Assembly (NCBI GenBank): GCA_015698045.1
Contig: BLAL01000022.1
Coordinates: 1 to 64,000 of the forward strand
Length of the DNA: 64,000 bases
Source: Rhizophagus clarus
Taxonomy: Eukaryota > Glomeromycota > Glomeromycetes > Glomerales > Glomeraceae
Reading direction: 5' to 3'
A program made the translations under genes and the position numbers. The notes under the pieces were generated by a model that was given only the letters and a program-made list of their open reading frames with translations, did not search any database and was not told the DNA's origin. Below, one piece after another: positions 12,849 to 23,054 of this stretch (position 1 is its first letter; every line of letters starts with the position of its first letter).

Positions 12849-14029
12849 TTGTTTGATTATATAAATATATAATTTGTGTCAGTTTTAAAATTAACCAATA
12901 AAATCACATTAATCATTATGCATGATGTAATATATTAAAATTAACCAATCAAAATTGATTTGTTTACATGCATGTGAGATCTAAAATAGCTAAAATTCGT
13001 AATGTTTTGTTTATTTTCAAAAATAAACTTCTCTCTTCTTAAATATTATACTTGTCTTAACACTTTACGGTATTTTCTTCTTTTCTCTTTTATCCAAGTT
13101 ACTTTACTTATCTTTTACAATATTAACAATACTTTGGCATTTTAATTTATATATATGATATAGCCACCAACACAAAGACCGTTCGCCAAAAAAACGTATA
13201 AGACAAAAAAACTACTTTTAAATAAATGGTGAAGCCGAATATTGTACTTGTCTTATATTTTAACACTTTATGGTATTTTCTTCTTCTCTCTTTTACTTTA
13301 CTTATCTTTTACAATATTAACAATACTTTGGCATTTTGGTTTATATTCGATATAGCCACCAACACGAAGACCGTTCGCCAAAAAACGCATAAGACAAAAA
13401 AACTACTTTCAAATAAATAGTGAAACCATTAAGCAGGTATGAAAATGTCATATACACATATTTTTCATATTTTTTTGGACTCTACCATATTCGTAAAGTC
13501 TACTGGTTCTGTAGGAGGAATTGGTTATGTACTTTCTTTACAATAGGGTATAGTTTGAGTCTTTCTTTGTTAGACTGTGGTATTATTTAAGAGAGTTAGA
13601 ATGTATTCTCAAATGCTATGTTCAAATTGCTGAATATATTTGAGCTTTCTTTTGTAATATTTGCTTAGCCTGGAGGAAAATGTTATGAAATAGGGCTGGA
13701 TATTTTATGACATTTTCTGCCGCCAATTACTTTGTCCGGGGTGGCGTCAGTCGTAGCAGCCAGCATTTTTTTTTTATAATATTATGGTTTTAAGAATTAA
13801 CACTTCCAAATTTAAAGAGCTAACGTTAAAAATATTATCATTTTTATTTTTTCTCAAAATCCCGGAGATTACCTGCTTTAACCATTATCCCAAGGTTATG
13901 TATTAAATTTAAATTTTAAATATATTTTATAAAGTGTATATTATATTAATCATGATTGTTTTTTTTTATATTTTTTTTAAATTTAATATAAAATCGTTTT
14001 TGTGATGTAATTTATGAAATTACTATGAT
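12849..14029. other. 3' flank of transposase gene inside element C
   Basis: Apart from the 190-bp duplication this stretch is AT-rich. It has a GC-richer segment at 13670-13770 (GGCTGGATA, CTGCCGCCAATTAC, GTCCGGGGTGGCGTC), possibly the end of an older repeat. No gene seen. Confidence 0.5.
13044..13424. repeat. Tandem duplication, about 190-bp period
   Basis: Two copies (about 13044-13233 and 13239-13424) share ACTTGTCTTA, TTACTTTACTTATCTTTTAC, ATATAGCCACCAACAC, GACCGTTCGCCAAAAAA and AATAAATRGTGAA. They lie downstream of the transposase gene, inside element C. Confidence 0.8.
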
Positions 14030-14800
14030 GTAGTTATGATATCAAATAAATATTATAATACTTTAGCAATGTTAATTTGATATTAATATGATATTTCTAT
14101 GATATAGTTACGATGTTAAATAAATGTAAAAACATTTTTGTAATATTAATTTGATGTTAATATGATATCGCTACAATATGGTTACAATATCTAATAAATG
14201 TTATAATACTTTGCAATGTTAATTTGATGTTAATATGTTATCTTTACGATATAGTTACGATATCAAATAAATGTTATAATACTTTGGAAATGTTAATTTG
14301 ATGTCAATATATTATCTTTACAATATAGTTACGATATCGAATAAATGTTATAATACTTTGGTAATATTAATTCGATGTTAATATAATGTTGCTACGATAT
14401 AGTTACAATATCAAATAAATATCATAATACTTTAGCAATATTAATTCGATGTTAATATAATATTGCTACGATATAGTAACGATATCAAATAAATATCATA
14501 ATACTTTAGCAATATTAATTCGATGTTAATATAATATTGCTACGATATAGTTACGATATCAAATAAATATCATAATACTTTAGCAATATTAATTCGATGT
14601 TAATATAATATTGCTACGATATAGTTACGATATCAAATAAATATCATAATACTTTAGCAATATTAATTCGATATTAATATGATATTGCTACGATATAGTT
14701 ACGATATCAAATAAATATCATAATACTTTAGCAATATTAATTCGATATTAATATGATATTGCTACGATACAGTTACAATGTTAAATAAATGTTGTATAGT
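14030..14800. repeat. Right subterminal array of element C, 74-bp units, about 10 copies
   Basis: The unit begins CAAATAAATATCATAATAC, continues TTTAGCAATATTAATTCGAT, and ends TACGATATAGTTACGATAT. It is repeated head to tail, nearly identical in the inner copies (14400-14770) and drifting outward. It contains GATATC/ATATCG words like the left array. Confidence 0.9.
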
Positions 14801-14963
14801 GATCGCAGAGATATCGTACTAATCAATAACGAATAGATATAGTTACGACTAACTTAACGACGACGATGCAACTTTTTACTATGATATCGTGATAATATCG
14901 TAACAATATCATTATGATATTGAATCGACATCGATAAATAACCCCAAGTTTCAGTAAAGCATT

Positions 14964-16036
14964 TATTATAAAGTGATAGATGTGATAAATAGAAGTTTGT
15001 AATGCTAATTCAAAAACCAATAAAAACTATTAATCAAAATAAATTACTATCCAATTATATACGGTAAATCTCATTAGCCAGCTTCTTTATCAGTATAAAT
15101 TACTTCTGTCACTTTGACGCATCATTTTACAATTACGGTATATTTTTCATCAATTTCCCCTAGCAATTATCCAATTTGGCAATTTCCTATCATTACTATT
15201 GGATTGTATGACGAAATTATTGTTAGCAAATTTCTTATGGCAATCAATCTCTTCATTACTTTTGATTTTTATGACAAAAACTGTTACTTGTTTGACATCC
15301 TTACTCATAGTTAAATCTTTATAAGAGTAGAAGTAGTTTGATTTGAGTGAAAATGAAGTGATTAACCGGCTAAAAACTATAAAAAGTTTAGTTAAACGTC
15401 CAATTACAAATTATATTAATATTTGTAAAAAAAATTGATTGATATAAAAATTCGGTTTTAATAATTTTCAATTATAAAATAAAACTCATAAGTTAACATT
15501 TATAGGATTATGATGTTCGTAAAAACTTTCATTATAATCAATTATATTTAAACTAAATTCCAATTTGTCAATTTCTAGACGGTAAATTTCACAAATTTTG
15601 ATTATTTTAAATTGTTTGATTAAAATGAAAGAATCTTTAATACGAAAGACGTAATCGACCTTTTCTTTTTTAATAATGAAATAAATAAAATAATTAGCTT
15701 TAAATAATACATTCAAAAAAAATCCAAATACAAAAAAGTTGATATAAAATAAACACATCTTTTTAATGCATTGCTTGCTAAATATGCAATCAATATAATG
15801 TTTGTCATCGTGAACTTTACCAATAAATACATTATTTTTTTCTAATTAATAATTGTTAATAAATTATTTAAAAATTATGTTCAGGATTGAGAAATTAGTA
15901 CAGTTAGTACAGTTTAGTACAGTTTAGTACAGTTAGTACATATAATAATTAATATAAAATTTAGTACAGTACAGTACAAGTACAGGGACAAATTTTACCT
16001 AGTACATACAAATTTCCCAACTCTGATTATGTTTAA
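14964..16036. other. AT-rich intergenic with GTACAGTTTA microsatellite
   Basis: No gene seen. A short microsatellite of GTACAGTTTA/GTACAGTTA units runs about 15896-15985. The small frames at 15114-15314 and 15486-15758 have no recognisable motif. Confidence 0.5.
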
Positions 16037-16282
16037 TTATATTATCATATATAATTTACCAGAAAGTTGCATTATTTGTGCGTGAACTGGAATAGTATAA
16101 TATTGACAAGAGCTTTCATGGTTTTTAATATGCTTCAAAATCCAAGATCTTTGAAGAAAAAAGTGTGGCATTTTCATAGAAACGGTTTTTAATGCATCTG
16201 ATTTAGTTTTAAACAGAATATTATGCTCATCACGTGTTAAAGCATCAAAATCGTCACTTTCACGTATATTCTGGTAAATCAA
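16037..16282 (-). CDS. Unrecognised exon next to the MULE insertion
   Basis: A minus-strand open exon from a TTTACCAG acceptor (about 16268) to a GTAAATTATATA donor just after QIMQLSG (about 16062). Its content is more protein-like than surrounding frames (DFDALTRDEHNILFK, KMPHFFLQRSWILKH). I do not recognise the family. The Mutator-like element at 16295-17368 sits immediately upstream, so a host gene may have been interrupted. Confidence 0.35.
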   Translation of the reverse strand: MIYQNIRESDDFDALTRDEHNILFKTKSDALKTVSMKMPHFFLQRSWILKHIKNHESSCQYYTIPVHAQIMQLSGKLYMII

Positions 16283-16294
16283 TGTATTAAAGAT

Positions 16295-17368
16295 GAAAAA
16301 ACTTAACCTAGACCGGGGGTTTAGGTTTCTTATCCTAGACCTGAGGGGTCCAGACCTCTTATCTTAGACCTTTGTTTATTTACCACCATTTTTTTTTTCA
16401 CACGAAATAAATGCTACGCTAACTCTCTTTCTTACACTACTCTTTCATTTGGGTTTTTTTCTTTTATATTATTTTTTTTTTACATAAATTAATTTTCTTT
16501 TTTTTATATTAAATATTTTTTTATTACCGTTATTTTCATATTAGAACAATAAAAAAATCTTTTTTATCAAAAATTTTAAATCTAATAAATGCAAAGTGTT
16601 CTTTCTCTAATAATTACGCTTTAGCACTTGCAATAGGTAAGTTTATTCTGATTTCTTTGAGTTTTGGATTAAATTATTATGTATTGTTTGAAACTTCTTT
16701 CAACTAAAGTTTGTGATTTTACTAACATATACGTGCTTTTTGTAGATATTCATGGTATATTTTTAGCACTTTGATTAAATTAATTATAAAATTGTTTGAA
16801 TACTCATATTTACAAAATTTCAGAAGTATTTGAAGTATTTTCATTTTAATAATAGTATTTTTTTTAATACAAGGTTATTTTGTAAGGAGAGAATAAATAA
16901 TAATATAATAGATAATTCTTTACCTAGTTGTCAAATATTTGATAAATATTTCTAATATTTGGTTTAGTTTATTTTTTTGTCATGAAATTCCAAGAAAAAT
17001 GCTCATACTTCGTATCTCATTGTGAAATATTTCTATAATAAAAAAATTAATTTAAAAATCTTGAAAAATTTTTATAAATGTTACGCATGTATTAACATAT
17101 ATATAAGATAAAAATGTTACGCACGTATTATAAATGTGTATATTATAAAAAAAATTTATGAAAATTTTTCTAAGACGAATATTATGGTTATTAACGCGTG
17201 TATACAGCACATCGTGAAAAATTTTCTAAGATAAATGTTATGCAAAAATAAGTGGATTTCGGTGGTTGATTAAAACAATCATATTTAAGGAGGGTCTAGG
17301 ATAAGAATCCTGAACCCCGGGGGGTCTAAAATAAGAAACTTGAACTGGGGTCTAGGATAAGGACGCTC
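16295..17368. mobile_element. Mutator-like non-autonomous element, 1,074 bp
   Basis: An exact 9-bp direct repeat ATTAAAGAT flanks the element (16286-16294 and 17369-17377), the duplication length of Mutator-like elements. Both termini start GA and share CTTAnCCTAGACC, then a second CTTATCCTAGACC or CTTATTTTAGACC block and a third one (about 16340-16372 and 17287-17330), so each end holds a GC-rich triple-repeat TIR. The interior is AT-rich with no transposase. Confidence 0.85.
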
Positions 17369-17377
17369 ATTAAAGAT

Positions 17378-17739
17378 TTATGACAATATAAAATTCATGA
17401 TCATATAATAGCGAAATATTCATCACAGGCATCACTCCATATTTTGTTTTCACTATTTATATTTATCAAAGGGGCATAATATATTTGCCATCAATATGTT
17501 TATTTTCATAAATTAGTGCTTTAAATTTTTTACATATGTAAACTTACTTTAATAAGAATTTGACGAGTTAATTGGATTAACATTCTGCACATTGAATAAC
17601 AAAATTAGAAAAAATATCCTCATTTTGACATTTCTTCTTGTATAAATACATCCAATAATCGAATATTATTCTCAAAATCTCAATAAAGGATTGATCAAAA
17701 AGGTGAGATTTGGGCACTTTAGCGCTTAATGGTACGCTC
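17378..17739. other. AT-rich spacer
   Basis: Lies between the MULE and the coiled-coil gene. No coding frame or repeat of note. Confidence 0.4.
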
Positions 17740-18186
17740 ATGCCCACCACTTGCTATTATTTCTCTTGTTTTATTTTATTTATTTTATTTTCTTATTCAG
17801 AAGTAATAGTAATTCGTTTTTTGTATCATCCCATTTTTATTCTGATTTTTTTCCTTACAATTACCTTGTGCGCACAATATTCATTTATTCTCTTTCAGAT
17901 AACTCGAAAAAATAAAAGTACAAAGAGTTGGTCAAAAACAAAAGCAAAAAGAAACGAATTACGATACAAGTCTACTTTTTGGTCTAAAATGTATGATATT
18001 GCTAATAAAAAACGTATTGGATTAAGTTTGGAATTAGCAAATTCTAAAAGGATGATAAAAGATTTAAATAAAAAACTTAAAGAAGTTACTAATAATTTAA
18101 ATGAATGGAAGGAGTTATATTATCACGAAGTAACAGCTGCTGAAAAATGGGGGTATAAATTTTATATTGAATCTGCTAAAAAGTAA
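17740..18186 (+). CDS. Small protein with hydrophobic N-terminus and C-terminal coiled coil
   Basis: The first ATG in the open frame is at 17740. The first about 60 residues are strongly hydrophobic and may be two membrane segments, or partly introns: TTATTCAG (17802) and CTCTTTCAG (17901) are good acceptors. From about residue 62 the protein is Lys-rich and then a predicted coiled coil (ELANSKRMIKDLNKKLKEV...NLNEWKELYYHE). If intron-spliced, only the Lys-rich coiled-coil exon (from about 17902) is solid. No family recognised. Confidence 0.45.
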   Translation: MPTTCYYFSCFILFILFSYSEVIVIRFLYHPIFILIFFLTITLCAQYSFILFQITRKNKSTKSWSKTKAKRNELRYKSTFWSKMYDIANKKRIGLSLELANSKRMIKDLNKKLKEVTNNLNEWKELYYHEVTAAEKWGYKFYIESAKK

Positions 18187-18962
18187 GTGATTGAAATTAA
18201 ATTTACCAATAACAAAATCTTATTAAATTCAATTAATAAGTTATATTTTTAAGTATTTGTCAATTAGATAAGTAAATTGAAGTACAACGTTGATAAAGAA
18301 ATTTTTTTTTATAAATCAAATTGTCTTAATAGTATAAATATATCATGCATTGAACTACTTCACGATAGTTAATATAAAACGCTGAATATTTATAATTGCT
18401 TAACCATGATAAATATGGATTAATAGTGTTTAATATTTATTTTTTAATTGTTTTATCGACTTTAGACAATAAACTATAATTTTTCAGTGAATTGCTTTTA
18501 TTTTCGTAAATTTAAAATTTCAAATTTCGAGTCCTAATATAATTTAAAAACTTTATCACGTTATGCATCAAAAATTAGGATCATTCATTGTTTAAAATTG
18601 ACGTTTATTAGATCTTTTACGGAGAAATCAATTGATGAAAAAGATGAATGAGATGAATGGATTATTCTATTTTTTGTTCATAATAAAATTTGATTTTTTA
18701 AATGATTAATTACACATCACTTAATCTTCAGCGCTTTAATTTGTTCAAGTTCTTTAATTTTATTTAAACTCCATTTACAATTGTATCAAAATCGCAACAT
18801 CTGAATATAAATTTATTAGAAAAGATAATTTTTAAAGATCTGCAGGTGTTGATCATCATATTCTTGAGAAAATCAAGAAATTTTATTATAAAAACCCTGA
18901 AATTTCTCTCTCCTTGAAAAAAAAAAATATTTTTCATTTCCATTAATTCAAAAAAAAAAACT
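18187..18962. other. AT-rich intergenic
   Basis: No supported gene. Poly-A stretches at 18916-18926 and 18950-18960 directly precede the next ATG. Confidence 0.5.
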
Positions 18963-19413
18963 ATGAATACTAATAATCCTTCACCAAATAATTTTAACAA
19001 TGCTTATGGATCCATAACTATTATTCAGACGTACAATTCATATAATGATGATGTCGTTAATAACTCTTCTGATAATCAACAATATCAACAATATCAGCAA
19101 CCCGCTGGTATTTCTAATAACTATGTTACTGTTACTTTCAACCATAATCATCATCAAAACTATCAACAATAGTAATAATGATCACGCTTCAAATCATGAT
19201 AACAATCTTTCGCCCCCGCAATTTTATCACGATCAAAATCAACTTAATCCATCACAATCTAATATCCTTCCTTTGCTTAACTCATTTGGTATTAATATTA
19301 ATTCTCAAGCGACTATTGTTATTATGCTCACAACTAATTCAGATGTTCCAAATCAGCTTCAGCAAGTTTTTGCTTATTTGAATCATTCTTCTTCACTATT
19401 TAATACTCGATGA
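18963..19413 (+). pseudogene. N/Q-rich low-complexity protein, frame-broken
   Basis: The ATG at 18963 opens a protein of Asn/Gln/Tyr runs (NNSSDNQQYQQYQQP, NHNHHQN). At about 19160-19170 this frame ends after YQQ, while the next frame continues the same composition (NNSNNDHASNHDNN, QFYHDQNQLNPSQ) and then a less biased tail (PLLNSFGININSQATIVIML, QVFAYLNHSSS) to the stop at 19411-19413. Together about 150 codons with one frame break. Composition is prion-like or transcription-factor-like; function unknown. Confidence 0.5.
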
Positions 19414-19689
19414 AGATGTTTTACATATTTTATAAAATTTATTTCTTTTTTTATTTGATTTTCTTTATTACATATAGACTTATCGTTGATCATTGTATCT
19501 TAACATTATTAATAAATTAAGAGTTATAACATTTTTTGAAGTTATTTAAACTTCTGAAATTAAAAATTTGATCATTGTGATGATATCGTGCTTTAAAAAT
19601 TTTTAAAATTGCACATTTGTTCGTAATAACTTATTCTTAGTTTTACTCAGAATTATGATGTAATTTTTAGTAATTTGAGTTCATTTGGG
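19414..19689. other. Spacer
   Basis: Untranslated AT-rich DNA between the N/Q-rich gene and the next ATG at 19694-19696. Nothing identified. Confidence 0.4.
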
Positions 19690-19693
19690 TTAT

Positions 19694-20855
19694 TATGACT
19701 GCAGGCGAACAAGCTAAATTGCAAGGTAACCTTTTCATTAACTCCATCAACATTGAAACCCCTTCAATTCATCAATATCGAAATTATCATTAATATTATT
19801 ATTATATTCATCAATTTTGTCAACAGCGACATCAATATTATTACTTCGTACTTAGACATTCTGAAATCACTTCAGATAATAATTTAGTGTTATAATTTGG
19901 TATACCATACATAATTAGTAAATTCATAATTATTGTTCTATAATTTAGTGGTGATGTAAATTAATTAAATTAATTAGCAGTATTTACCTATTACATTGGA
20001 TGAAATTACAGAAAATTTGAATAATTTCATTGTATCATATATTTGCAACAATAATTCAACAGCTGCTTTCGAATCTTGTGATTTAAGAATGCTTGTAGAT
20101 GCGACTATGAGAATTTGGAAGAAGCCATTATATCAAAATAAAAGTAGCAAAATTAATGAATCAATCTACACACATGATGTAATAATTCATTTAATTAACT
20201 TTTTAACTTCCGAATTTGAGAGTGAAATATTAATACAATGGTATTTTTTTAAATTTTTTTTTTTACTATTTAAATACTATTAAGAACAACGATTAAATGT
20301 TCTTTATTTTAGGAATAACATATCTAATAGATCAAGTGCAAGCAGAGGTGTTACAAAAAAAAATGATATTTATCGAACCTTTAATTTAAATTATGCTAAT
20401 ATTGATAGTGACTTTTTAATTGGCGAAATTCGAATGGACCATTTGATAAATCGATATCATCACAAAATCATGCTCAGGAAGATCAAGAGAAGATCTTTAA
20501 AGCCCTAAAGGATTCCTTTGATAATATAATTAAGATTTGCCATCAATCTCAAATATTTAAACTGGAATTATATAAAAATATAAATTTGTTTAGTCTTCAT
20601 CATATGGTAGTTAACTTGTAAAGTAAATTAAATTTATTAATTAAATAACAATATTTATTATATTGTAATATTATAGGTACTTTTGTGGATTTTTATGTTT
20701 GTGACATGAATTATTTCTCTTTTTATCGAGTAAGAAAAGTTAATACGATTCAAATTCCTTATAAAAAGAATTCATTGGGAGATATAATAACTTTAATTCA
20801 GACACTTTTAACTGTGAGAAGGATGATAAAGGAAAGTTTGATTAATTTAAAATGA
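19694..20855 (+). pseudogene. GEIKPP-family nuclease-like protein, degenerate copy
   Basis: Exons are visible at about 19980-20240 (TLDEITENLNNFIVSYIC ... TSEFESEILIQW), 20312-20621 and 20677-20855. The order FESE-I-xQW, then a Ser/Arg/Lys linker, then SDFLIGEI, then a helical region, then FVDFYVCDMNYFSFYRV matches the larger gene at 44817-47521. Here the nuclease-like motif is eroded: GEI is followed by a lost base at 20429-20431 and there is no KPP. A first exon may start at 19694 (MTAGEQAKLQG). The family core looks like a PD-(D/E)XK fold. Element A ends 130 bp downstream. Confidence 0.55.
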
Positions 20856-20999
20856 ATGATACTTTTACTAATGATGATTCATTTATTTTTATAAAAACTC
20901 AAATTACGCCAAAACGAATTAGCAAATAAAAAATGGGTATCAATATTTTGTTGGGTACATAGTTATAGAATCCAAACAAAAAAATTCACTGGTCAAAAT

Positions 21000-21370
21000 C
21001 GATGCTATTGGGTACATATCAGGTACATATCGGCTACCCGATATGTACCCGATATGTGTGAAATATGTGTATGCTATTTAATAATACTACACATATCAGG
21101 TACCCAATATGTACCCGTCAGATGCAGAAAATCAGTGACATATAACATACATATCGGGTACATTTCTCATACATATTGGGTAGTTAAATATCAGTTACAT
21201 ATCATAGATTTATTGGGTACCCGATATATTTTAAAAAAATATCAGACAGATATTATACACTTATCGGATAGTACTAATAAGTATCCTATATATACCCGAT
21301 ATGTATCCTATTTGTATTTGAAATATAAGCATAATTTCATAATTTTCACACATATCAGATAGCCGAAAAG
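21000..21370. repeat. Left subterminal palindromes of element A
   Basis: About a dozen direct and inverted copies of ATATCGGGTA / TACCCGATAT, often degenerate (TATTGGGTA, TATCAGGTA). Homologous to 49630-49970 and 60965-61165. The 102-codon frame here is a repeat artefact. Confidence 0.85.
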
Positions 21371-21599
21371 TATAGCATTTATGGGGCATTAATAGTAGTA
21401 GATTTATAATTTAAATACAATTGTAATTTAAAAGTAATTTAATTCATTTAATTGTAATTACTGAAAGTTTTATTTATATTTCAATCGATAATAAAAAAAA
21501 ATATTATACAAAAAATATTATAAAAAAAATTCACTACTCTTTACACAAATTTACAATTAATGTTTACTTGTTTGCTTGTTTTCATTTCATTATATCTAT

Positions 21600-22180
21600 T
21601 TAATTTGAAAGAAAGTAAAATGTTAGTAATAAAAGTGTTAGTATGAATATTAGTAGAAGTGTTAACAAAAGAAAAAGAACGTTAATAAAAAAATTTTTAC
21701 ATTAGAAAGTGTTAGTATTAATGTTAGTATGAAAGTTAGTAAAAGTAGAAAAGGAACGTCAATAAAAAAAAATATAAAGTATAAGTATTAATGTTAGTGT
21801 TAATGTTAGTAGAAGTGTTAGTAAAAGTAAGAAATAAAAAATGTTTAACAGTAGAACATTGTTAGTAGGAACGTTAGTAGGTGGAAACACATTAGAAAAA
21901 AATATTAGTAAGAGTGTTAACAGGATGGAAAAAGAAATTTCAACAAAAAATGTACCTTTGTATTTATTTTTTAGAAAAACCAATAAAGTAAAAAACTTGA
22001 TAGTAGAACATTGTTTAGGACGTTAGTAAGAAGAAATACATTGGAAAAATATATTAATAAGAGTGTTAAGAATAACATAATAATGGGAAAAGAAATTTCA
22101 ACAAAAAATATACCTTTATCTTTATTTTTTAGACAAAAACAATAAAGTAAAAATTTGAGAGAGAGAGAAAAAGTTTTTGA
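21600..22180. repeat. TTAGTA-rich purine tract of element A
   Basis: Irregular repeats of GTTAGTA(GAA/AAA) with AGAAATTTCAACAAAAAATG-type inserts. The same block lies at the matching position in element B (50280-50960), confirming that A and B are relatives. Confidence 0.7.
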
Positions 22181-23054
22181 AAAAAAAAAAAAAAATACGA
22201 TAAATAAATAATTAAATCATGATCGTGCAATCATATGATCAACAAAATTATCAATTTTTATTGGTTATTTGGGTAATATTATATTCAGCCACATCAGCCA
22301 CAAAATCGGTCACCTATCGAATGTACAAGTCAATATTAGCGAAGAAGCACAAACTTGATTATTCACTATTCGTGCTCAACTTGAGTTGATAAAATTATTA
22401 AAAAATCACTGATTTTATTAAATTTATCAGAATTTTTATACCTAATTAAAGATGATTAAATTAAGTTTTACTACCGATTTCATTATAATGTTACCAACTT
22501 TTTTGTTAATCTTGGATATTTTATTTTGAATTTAAATTGTTCGCTCAAGATCTTTGTGTAATGTATTGTAGATCCGTAATTGTTTTATTTGTAGTCTATA
22601 ATTGGCAAAAGCTTATTATAAACCAAAATAAAAAACACTATTTATTTACGTATCTGTATTATTAGATTTTACCTTTTTTAGATTTGATATATAATTAAAA
22701 AGAAGACCTTTATCTTGATATTTTGGAATCACGATCATAACAATTGACTTTAGGTCGAGTTTAACTTGTTCATTGTGATTGATTGTATTGTAGATCCGTA
22801 TCTGTATTATAATTAATATAAAGAAGACAGATCATAACAATCATGACATATTTGAGAAATTAAAACAATTTACGTAAATGTTCTTGAAGGGTAATTAATA
22901 TAATAATACAAGGTGATAAAAAATTGTTTATAAAAAGAAGTTTCATCTTTTTTTTTTTCTTACAATAAATTTGTTGTCGTTATTTTTATTATATATTCTT
23001 TTTCTTAAAATTTGTTGCCGTTATTTTTTATTATTATATATTCTTTTTCTTAAA

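Larger units (their letters stand above)
4186..14960. mobile_element. Element C: CACTA-like transposon, proposed bounds
   Basis: Left end CACTTTACAGAAACTT (4186-4201) is matched inverted at the right end by GCTTTACTGAAACTT (complement of 14946-14960), with ATT flanking both ends (4183-4185; 14961-14963). Both ends are followed inward by arrays rich in GATATC-type words (172-bp units on the left, 74-bp units on the right), as expected of CACTA subterminal repeats. Cargo: a six-exon gene (-), a SANT/RS gene (-) and a Tnp2-like transposase (+). The terminal match is short and imperfect, so the exact bounds are less certain than for elements A and B. Confidence 0.6.

Noticed and set aside
14030-14800. 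CRISPR-like repeat array
   Set aside because: 74-bp units with no unique spacers in a eukaryotic telomeric contig; fits transposon subterminal repeats.
21054-21362. 102-codon ORF at left end of element A
   Set aside because: Made of the subterminal palindromes; the equivalent region of element B is not conserved as protein.
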